Shown here: one piece after another, positions 6,103 through 10,751 of the stretch | Numbering within the stretch: the first letter of the stretch is position 1 | Layout: the number at the start of each line of letters is the position of its first letter | Assembly: GCA_002348185.1 (NCBI GenBank) | Contig: DDYW01000053.1 | Location: forward strand, 55,987-66,737 | Origin: Candidatus Hydrogenedentes bacterium UBA2224 | Lineage (GTDB): Bacteria; Hydrogenedentota; Hydrogenedentia; Hydrogenedentales; SLHB01 | Reading direction: 5' to 3' | DNA: 10,751 bases | Program-made: the position numbers and the translations under genes | Notes under the pieces: generated by a model | Told to the model about the DNA's origin: nothing | Databases searched by the model: none | The model's input: the letters and a program-made list of their open reading frames with translations, nothing else

Positions 6103-7149
6103 ATGAGCAACACGCAGTTAATCGTAGGTTTACCGGCCGGCTCCCTCGCGGACCCCAACCGTGGCGGGAGCCTGATCGAATTGCTCAAGCGCGCCGGGTT
6201 TCCGACCCGGGGCTACGACAAGGGTGGCCCGAGCTGCTTCCCGTTGACGGGTTTTCTGGTCGGGTGGGACGGGCGGCCCCAGGAGTTCGGGTCGCAACTG
6301 GCGGTCGGCGAGATCGACATCGCCATCGGCGGCGACGACTGGGTCCGCGAACGCACGCTCGAATTCAAATACGAGTACGAGCGGGAGATCACCCTGAAAA
6401 AAGTGCTGCCGCTCGACCGGGGCAAGGTGCGCATCGTCATCATCGGCGTCCGGGACAGGGCCGCCGGGGGCGACGCGTGGCTTAAAACGCTCTTGTCGGC
6501 CAAACCACTGGTGACCATGGTGTCGGAAATGCCGTATCTGGCACTCGAGTGGTTTCGGGGGAGGGCCGAGGCGCTGGGCTTCGGCGCGTCGCACCAGGAG
6601 TTCTCCGTCCAGAAGTTCAAGACCCCGCCCCGGATCGACCGCGGCATCGTCATTTACGAAACCTGGGGCAAGACGGAGGCCAAGGTCAAGAACGGCTCCG
6701 TCGATTTCGGCCTCGAGATCACCCAGACGGGCAGCGCCATCGAGAACTACGGTTTGTGCGTTCTCGACGAGGTGATGACCTCGGAAGCGGGGATCTGGGC
6801 GTGTTCCTCGCTGCGCGACCATCCCGAAAAATACGACATCGCGCGCATGTTCCTGCTGAACCTGTACGGGTCCATTTACGCCGAAGACAAGGTGCTGGTC
6901 ACCTTCAACACCCGGAAAGAAGACTCGGGGAAGATCCTCGGCTATCTCCGGGACAATCGCCTGTTCGGAGAAGAGCCCACGATCAACGAAGGCGTGAACT
7001 ACACCGAATACAGCATCGAAATGAAGGCCGACAGCATTGACCTGCCGCTGCCCAGAGTGCGTTACGATCTGGCCAAACTGGGTGCGACCAGCATTGAGAC
7101 CATCCCGCTCGAGTCCTCCATCCCCGGGCTGAGCGTGATCGATTTCTGA
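6103..7149 (+). CDS. Long-form HisG-like protein (ATP phosphoribosyltransferase family, diverged)
   Basis: The 348-aa product follows HisG throughout. LIVGLPAGSL (6-15) stands for the N-terminal lPKGrL. RPQEFGSQLAVGEIDIAIGGDDWVRE (58-83) stands for RaqDiP.yV..G..DlGi.G.D. SEMPYLALEWF (141-151) stands for tEyPnl...yF, and GKTEAKV with DFGLEITQTGSAIENYGL (201-218) for the PRPP loop. VLVTFNTRKEDSGKILGYL and the end GATSIETIPLESSI look like the ACT-like regulatory domain of long HisG. HisG joins ATP and PRPP in the first step of histidine synthesis. Two usually conserved residues differ: Lys of PKG is Ala12, and the TG-x-T-L loop reads TGSAI (A212). The protein is also longer than the roughly 290-300 aa of ordinary long HisG. 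No other his gene is nearby. It may be a true HisG or a paralogue with another substrate. Confidence 0.75.
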   Translation: MSNTQLIVGLPAGSLADPNRGGSLIELLKRAGFPTRGYDKGGPSCFPLTGFLVGWDGRPQEFGSQLAVGEIDIAIGGDDWVRERTLEFKYEYEREITLKKVLPLDRGKVRIVIIGVRDRAAGGDAWLKTLLSAKPLVTMVSEMPYLALEWFRGRAEALGFGASHQEFSVQKFKTPPRIDRGIVIYETWGKTEAKVKNGSVDFGLEITQTGSAIENYGLCVLDEVMTSEAGIWACSSLRDHPEKYDIARMFLLNLYGSIYAEDKVLVTFNTRKEDSGKILGYLRDNRLFGEEPTINEGVNYTEYSIEMKADSIDLPLPRVRYDLAKLGATSIETIPLESSIPGLSVIDF

Positions 7150-7154
7150 GGTCG

Positions 7155-7186
7155 CTGGCCCGGACCGCTCCCTCTCGCCGGGCCAG
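7155..7186 (+). terminator. Hairpin between convergent genes (possible bidirectional terminator)
   Basis: CTGGCCCGG (7155-7163) and CCGGGCCAG (7178-7186) form a perfect 9-bp GC-rich stem with a 14-nt loop, 5 nt after the HisG-like stop. No T-run follows on the plus strand, so intrinsic termination is uncertain. Its position between two convergent genes fits a terminator or an mRNA-stabilising 3' hairpin. Confidence 0.45.
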
Positions 7187-7264
7187 GATGCAGGCGGCTC
7201 CAGGTCAGTTGGCGAGGTGTCCGGCGCCGGTTACGATAGTTCTCATGGGCTGTTCGTCGGTGGA

Positions 7265-7813
7265 TTACAGGGTCACCCAGTACCGGGAGACCTGTCTTCC
7301 CGACCGGGGCGAAATGACGTAATTTTCCAGAATTCCGCCGTTCTTTTCGATGATTCGCGCCGAGCCGGTGTTGCGGGTGTCGCAGGTGATGAGGAGCCGC
7401 GTGAATTTGCCGGTTTTTCGCGCCTCTTCGATGGTGAGCGCGCAGAGCCGGGTGCCGTAACCTTTGCGCCGTTCGGAAGGCCGGATGGTGTATCCGATGT
7501 GGCCGCCCTCGATGCGCAACGACCGCGACAGGCGGCCCCGCAACCGGCTCATGCCGATCAGCCGCCCGTCGCCGCTCAACAGCCAGAACGTGTCCGACCT
7601 CACCATGGAGAAGGGGAGGTGTCTGCCCTGGGCCAAGTCGTCGAGCTGTTTCACGTACTCTTCAAACGACGCATTCCAGTAGGCGGGGAAGGCCGGATCC
7701 AGTTCTTCACCCGCGTCGCGGTATTCGTACGCCGCTTCAAGAAAGGGTGCGCGAAGACCGGCGCCGGGACGAACCAGGGCCGCCTGCGCGGAGGTATGGG
7801 CGGGCAGCGCCAC
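7265..7813 (-). CDS. GNAT-family N-acetyltransferase (COG3981-like)
   Basis: I place the start at the GTG (7813-7811), one base after the stop of the upstream oxidoreductase, giving 182 aa. The longer frame from 7936 would overlap that gene by about 120 nt with residues unlike the family. LVRPGAGLRAPFLEAAYEYRDAGEELDP (13-40) is the normal N-terminal region of this group. The acetyl-CoA pyrophosphate loop is RRKGYG at 115-120, preceded by GGHIGYTIRPSE. The C-terminal LLITCDTRNTGSARIIEKNGGILEN (140-164), then RYWV, is the typical ending, with the Asn-Ser that contacts CoA in GNATs. It should transfer acetyl from acetyl-CoA to a small molecule or a protein amine; the substrate is unknown. The one-base junction suggests translational coupling. 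No strong Shine-Dalgarno is visible. Confidence 0.88.
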   Translation of the reverse strand: MALPAHTSAQAALVRPGAGLRAPFLEAAYEYRDAGEELDPAFPAYWNASFEEYVKQLDDLAQGRHLPFSMVRSDTFWLLSGDGRLIGMSRLRGRLSRSLRIEGGHIGYTIRPSERRKGYGTRLCALTIEEARKTGKFTRLLITCDTRNTGSARIIEKNGGILENYVISPRSGRQVSRYWVTL

Positions 7814-7814
7814 G

Positions 7815-8798
7815 TCAGACGCCCGTCCGCACCAGGACTTTCCCGAACGGTCCTCGTTCAAGGTAGGCGAACGCTTCCGGCACGGATTCCAGGGGGAATA
7901 CGATGTCGATGGGGGGCTTTGCGCCCGCCGCGTCAAGGCGGGTCACGATCTGGCGCCAGGCCTCCTGCGATTCCCCGGGGGTGTAAGTGCCCACGGCGAC
8001 GCCTTCGACGCGCACGCGCTTGAACAGGAGGGTGCCTACGATGATCTGGGCCTTGGTCCCGGCCAGAAGGCCCACCAAGGCGACCCGGCCGCGTTCGCGG
8101 CACAGATTGATGCTCGCCTGCAGGTACGGACCGGCCAGATTCTCGACGACGGCATCCACCCGTCCGCCCCCGAGCGCCTCCTTCACCCGCATCTCCAGAC
8201 CGTCGATTTCCGCGTTCACGGCAAGATCCGCGCCCAGGGTCTTGAGCCGGGCGCGTTTCTCCGCGCTGCGCGACAACGCCACGACCTTCGCGCCGAGGGT
8301 TTTCGCGAGCAGCACCGACGCCGTGCCCACTCCGCCCGACGCCCCCGTGATCAGCACCGTCTGCCCGGGTTCGACACCGGCCGCCTCGACGAGGGCCTGC
8401 CACGCGGTCAGAAACGCCAGCGGAGCCGCCGCGCCCTCCTCCTCTTTCCAGCCCGGGGGCAGAGGCGCCAGCGACGCCTCCGGCGCCGCCACGTATTCGG
8501 CCAGGGTCCCTTCGCGCGTGACGCCGATCTCGCTGCGCAAGAGCACCACCGTGTCGCCGATGCGGAACCGGCCGCTGTCTCCAGGCTTTTCCACCACGCC
8601 GCAGCCGTCCCGGCCGACGGCGAAGGGGGGTGTGCCAGGGCGGGGATACTGGCCCTTCACGAGATACGCGTCCGCGGGGTTTAACGCGGCATACTGCAGC
8701 TTGACCAAGGCCTCGTTCGGCGCGGGTTTTGGGATGGGGATCTCGTCCATCCGCAGGTTCCCGATGTCGCCGAATTGATGAAACCGCCACGATTTCAT
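7815..8798 (-). CDS. NADPH:quinone oxidoreductase-like, zinc-free MDR family
   Basis: The start is the ATG at 8798, 9 nt after a strong GGAGGG (8813-8808). The GTG at 8804 would be only 3 nt from it and is rejected. The 327-aa protein has the GroES-like N-terminal domain with the quinone-oxidoreductase signature ALNPADAYLVKGQYP (38-52). The NADPH Rossmann domain has LITGASGGVGTASVLLAKTLGAKVVALSRS (149-178), and A-K-R-A-R-L-K-T-L-G-A-D follows. There is no GHE and no zinc-binding Cys cluster, so it is the zinc-independent crotonase/QOR type. It probably reduces quinones or alpha,beta-unsaturated carbonyls with NADPH in the cytoplasm. It is followed after 1 nt by the GNAT gene, so the two form an operon from a promoter at 8825-8853. 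Confidence 0.93.
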   Translation of the reverse strand: MKSWRFHQFGDIGNLRMDEIPIPKPAPNEALVKLQYAALNPADAYLVKGQYPRPGTPPFAVGRDGCGVVEKPGDSGRFRIGDTVVLLRSEIGVTREGTLAEYVAAPEASLAPLPPGWKEEEGAAAPLAFLTAWQALVEAAGVEPGQTVLITGASGGVGTASVLLAKTLGAKVVALSRSAEKRARLKTLGADLAVNAEIDGLEMRVKEALGGGRVDAVVENLAGPYLQASINLCRERGRVALVGLLAGTKAQIIVGTLLFKRVRVEGVAVGTYTPGESQEAWRQIVTRLDAAGAKPPIDIVFPLESVPEAFAYLERGPFGKVLVRTGV

Positions 8799-8824
8799 GA
8801 GCACAATCCCTCCATTTGTGTGTC

Positions 8825-8853
8825 ATTTTGCGCCGGAATCCGGCACACGTCAA
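8825..8853 (-). promoter_or_regulatory. Promoter of the oxidoreductase-GNAT operon with a palindrome in the spacer
   Basis: On the minus strand TTGACG (8853-8848, 5 of 6) and CAAAAT (8830-8825, 4 of 6) are 17 nt apart. The predicted start near 8818 gives a leader of about 20 nt containing the Shine-Dalgarno. The spacer holds a perfect palindrome GCCGGA-A-TCCGGC (8832-8844). Skipping one mismatched pair it extends by two more pairs, to 8829-8847. An inverted repeat between the -35 and -10 is a classic operator position, so repressor control is plausible, though no regulator gene is visible. Confidence 0.5.
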
Positions 8854-8935
8854 CACAGGCCGTCTGAGGCAACGGGCTCGCCTTCCCAGCGATTTCGACG
8901 AATTTCCGGCGGCCTGCGCGCCCGTCAGCGCCCGG

Positions 8936-10444
8936 TTATTCCCGGAACGCGAACGCGAAGAGTTCGGCGTCGCGCATTATGAACCGCACCACGACCGGTT
9001 TGCCCCGCAACGACGACACGTCGGCCTGACCGCCCCATGCCACCGCATGACGGAGGTTATCGCCCTGGATCGCGTCCGAGGTCTCAAAACCGGGGTAGGG
9101 CGTCCCCGCGGCATCGCACAGGGTCACCGTGAGGGCGCCCGCGACGCGCGCGTTGACCTCCAGGCGTCCGCCGGAAAACGCGAGCGGCACTGTGGTCAGG
9201 CTGCCGCCTTCGGCAGGGGCGTCCACCGACACAAACCGGTCCAGGTCCCAGATGGCCAGGCCGAGCGAGCCGGTGTACGGCGTGCCGCGTCCGGTGCCTT
9301 CCGCCCGGTAGAGGCAGGGCGTGCCGTGGGTGTAGTTCGAGCCGCCGTAATACAGCCAGACTTCGTCGCCCACCCGCAGCGCGCGCGCCTGGGTGCCAAA
9401 GAAGCCGCAATCCCATTCGCCGGGTTTTCCGCGCGGCACGCAGGGTTGCCGGAAGGGCCGTTCCCAATGGACGAGGTCGCGCGAGGCCGCCAACTGCAGC
9501 TCACCGGGGCCTTCCTGGTTGCCGTACCGCGCGTCGTTGTTGATGGTGAACATCCAGATGAACGCCAGTGTGCATGATTCGGCCGGGTACGCGCCGATGC
9601 CATAGAACTCCGTGCGCATGAGCGCCGGATCGTCCGGAACGTCCAGGACTGGACGCACTTCCTCGATGCGCGCCAGACTCCCCGCGTCATCGCGGAGATC
9701 CGGCGTAAAGACCAGTTGGGGTTCCGACCAGGTGCTGAAGTCCGGGCTTGTCGTGAGCCAGAACACGCGGCGCTCGATCCCGCGTACGGGATGGGCGATT
9801 TTTGGGAAGGCCACATAGCACCCGCGCTGCTCGTCATAGTAGCCGGTGATCACATCCGCGCCCGGGGCGATGCGGGACTCGCTGAACCGAGTCCAATGGA
9901 GGCCGTCGGGCGAGATCCATGTGTGATAACCATGATCCTGGGCGTCCTGGTTGTGGCCGATCATCTTGTAGCGGCGCGCAGGATCCGGGTCATTGACGTC
10001 CTTGATGACCGACGGCAGCAGGATGCCCTCGGCGATGACGTTGTGCTGAGGGTGTTTTGCCGACTTCACCTCGCCGATCAGCGGCTTGTCCCAGTGCACG
10101 CCGTCCTGGCTGGTGGCGTAGTACAGGCCCAGGCGGGGAAACCCCTCGGGTTCCTCGGCGTAATACCACATTTTGAAGCGCTTTTCCTGCTCGTCGTAAA
10201 TGACGTTCCCGTAGATTTCGACCCGCCAGCCCTCCCAGGGCTGGTCCGCCTTCAAAATGGGGTTTTCGGGATGCGGACGCGCCGGATGCAGCGTAAATGC
10301 CACATTATCCGCGGCATCCACCAGCACGGTATCCACAAACAGCTGCGACCGGCTCCCCACATCAAATGGCGATACCGCCCCGGAAGCGGAGAGGGCGAAA
10401 AGCAACAGGGCGGCCAAGACACTTCCCACCGTGCGAGTGTTCAT
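8936..10444 (-). CDS. Secreted five-bladed beta-propeller protein, GH32/GH43-like
   Basis: The 502-aa protein starts at ATG 10444, 8 nt after GAGAGG (10458-10453). Residues 1-23 are a signal peptide (hydrophobic VLAALLLFALSASGA, cleavage likely after A23). Four copies of the blade motif S-x-D-x-x-x-W occur: SQDGVHW (112-118), SPDGLHW (178-184), SPDFSTW (233-239) and SRDLVHW (321-327), each ending a strand, as in GH32/43/68-type propellers. The early region LHPARPHPENPILKADQPWEG (52-72) resembles the first blade of such enzymes. Residues about 410-502 look like the C-terminal beta-sandwich (LTVTLCDAAGTPYPGF, GKPVVVRFIMRDAELFAFAF). It may cleave or bind a plant or algal glycan outside the cytoplasm. 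I cannot assign the three catalytic acids, so it could be a non-catalytic propeller. No transporter or regulator for sugars adjoins it. Confidence 0.82.
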   Translation of the reverse strand: MNTRTVGSVLAALLLFALSASGAVSPFDVGSRSQLFVDTVLVDAADNVAFTLHPARPHPENPILKADQPWEGWRVEIYGNVIYDEQEKRFKMWYYAEEPEGFPRLGLYYATSQDGVHWDKPLIGEVKSAKHPQHNVIAEGILLPSVIKDVNDPDPARRYKMIGHNQDAQDHGYHTWISPDGLHWTRFSESRIAPGADVITGYYDEQRGCYVAFPKIAHPVRGIERRVFWLTTSPDFSTWSEPQLVFTPDLRDDAGSLARIEEVRPVLDVPDDPALMRTEFYGIGAYPAESCTLAFIWMFTINNDARYGNQEGPGELQLAASRDLVHWERPFRQPCVPRGKPGEWDCGFFGTQARALRVGDEVWLYYGGSNYTHGTPCLYRAEGTGRGTPYTGSLGLAIWDLDRFVSVDAPAEGGSLTTVPLAFSGGRLEVNARVAGALTVTLCDAAGTPYPGFETSDAIQGDNLRHAVAWGGQADVSSLRGKPVVVRFIMRDAELFAFAFRE

Positions 10445-10496
10445 TTGTGGAACCTCTCAGTTCGGACACATCGTTCTTCCACCGGGTCCGGGGGTC

Positions 10497-10527
10497 ACTA
10501 TAGCAAACCCACGAAACTTCTTGGCAA
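10497..10527 (-). promoter_or_regulatory. Candidate extended -10 promoter of the propeller gene
   Basis: On the minus strand TATAGT (10502-10497, 5 of 6) is preceded by TGC, giving an extended -10. TTGCCA (10527-10522, 5 of 6) lies 19 nt upstream, a long spacer that the extended -10 could compensate for. The leader would be about 46 nt. Confidence 0.45.
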
Positions 10528-10549
10528 ACGGCGTCCCATGTGTTATTCT
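10521..10549 (+). promoter_or_regulatory. Candidate extended -10 promoter of the RRM gene
   Basis: TTGGCA (10521-10526, 5 of 6) and TATTCT (10544-10549, 4 of 6) are 17 nt apart, with TG-T immediately before the -10. Its -35 overlaps the minus-strand -35 of the propeller gene by five bases. It would give a leader of about 165 nt. Confidence 0.45.
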
Positions 10550-10720
10550 AACCAGGGTAACTGTGTGGGTTTCGGAGTTCGTGGATAGTAGACCGAATGG
10601 GGCAAGATTTCATATCCCGCCGCGCGTTGGCGATTTCCAACTGCATGCATCAGGGCTGAACTGCCTTCCGTCTCTGCTACGACCATCCGGACGAGTCTCG
10701 AGGTGAGAAAGGAAGCCTTG

Positions 10721-10751
10721 ATGAACATCTATGTAGGGAATCTGTCGTACA
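10721..10751 (+). CDS. RRM (RNP-1) RNA-binding protein, first ten codons only
   Basis: The ATG at 10721 follows AAGGA (10709-10713) by 7 nt. The visible peptide is MNIYVGNLSY before the window ends. This is the exact start of small bacterial RRM proteins: I-Y-V-G-N-L-S is the RNP2 strand, with the aromatic Y4 that stacks on RNA. These proteins are usually about 80-120 aa with one RRM, bind RNA in the cytoplasm and are often cold-induced. The RNP1 motif would lie outside the window. The leader of about 165 nt would suit post-transcriptional control. Confidence 0.85.
   Translation, partial: MNIYVGNLSY

Larger units (their letters stand above)
10445..10720. other. Divergent regulatory region between propeller and RRM genes
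   Basis: This 276-nt gap has no gene. It carries the Shine-Dalgarno and an extended -10 promoter for the minus-strand propeller gene, an overlapping plus-strand promoter for the RRM gene, and then a plus-strand leader of about 165 nt. The leader ends with AAGGA (10709-10713), 7 nt before the ATG at 10721. The reverse-strand frame over 10543-10728 has no family features. Confidence 0.55.

Noticed and set aside
7814..7936. Longer GNAT start at 7936
   Set aside because: It would overlap about 120 nt of the oxidoreductase in another frame with non-family residues; the GTG at 7813 fits the family N-terminus.

Overview
This 10.75 kb window is GC-rich, densely coding bacterial DNA, probably from an uncultured or environmental lineage. 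The mix of genes suggests a Gram-negative-type bacterium: a secreted two-domain M16 metallopeptidase, a secreted beta-propeller glycosidase-like protein, a GT4 glycosyltransferase and an RRM RNA-binding protein. Secreted propellers of this kind are frequent in Planctomycetota, Lentisphaerota and Hydrogenedentota, but that placement is inference only. No tRNA, rRNA, CRISPR array, transposase or phage gene was found.

Layout. (1) Positions 1-4083, minus strand: the 5' part of a small two-helix membrane protein (DUF6132-like), a 382-nt gap, the M16 peptidase, and 51 nt upstream of it a beta-phosphoglucomutase-like HAD hydrolase. HAD and M16 look co-transcribed. (2) Positions 4084-6102: a plus-strand GT4 glycosyltransferase stands alone between two copies of a roughly 260-bp repeat. 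(3) Positions 6103-7149, plus strand: a long-form HisG-like protein with its own sigma70-type promoter, ending at a hairpin and convergent with the next block. (4) Positions 7265-8798, minus strand: a zinc-free MDR quinone oxidoreductase and a GNAT acetyltransferase, with 1 nt between stop and start. (5) Positions 8936-10751: a secreted beta-propeller protein on the minus strand, diverging from an RRM protein of which only the first ten residues are inside the window. The two genes share a 276-nt promoter region in which the two predicted -35 boxes overlap.

The most unusual object is the repeat pair around the glycosyltransferase. Each copy has two arms built from 9-bp units (TGGAC + 4 nt on the left, the complement on the right) around a core of about 100 bp. 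The outer and inner flanks of the two copies are inverted with respect to each other, so the whole unit (4185-5995) resembles a gene between terminal inverted repeats. The cores, however, lie in the same direction. One core therefore appears flipped inside its flanks, which suggests an invertible or hairpin-processed element. The 9-bp units have no stop codons in most frames, so they create long false ORFs.

The genes are mostly unrelated housekeeping or accessory functions. Only two adjacent pairs (HAD-M16 and oxidoreductase-GNAT) look like operons. All promoter calls are by-eye sigma70-like matches.
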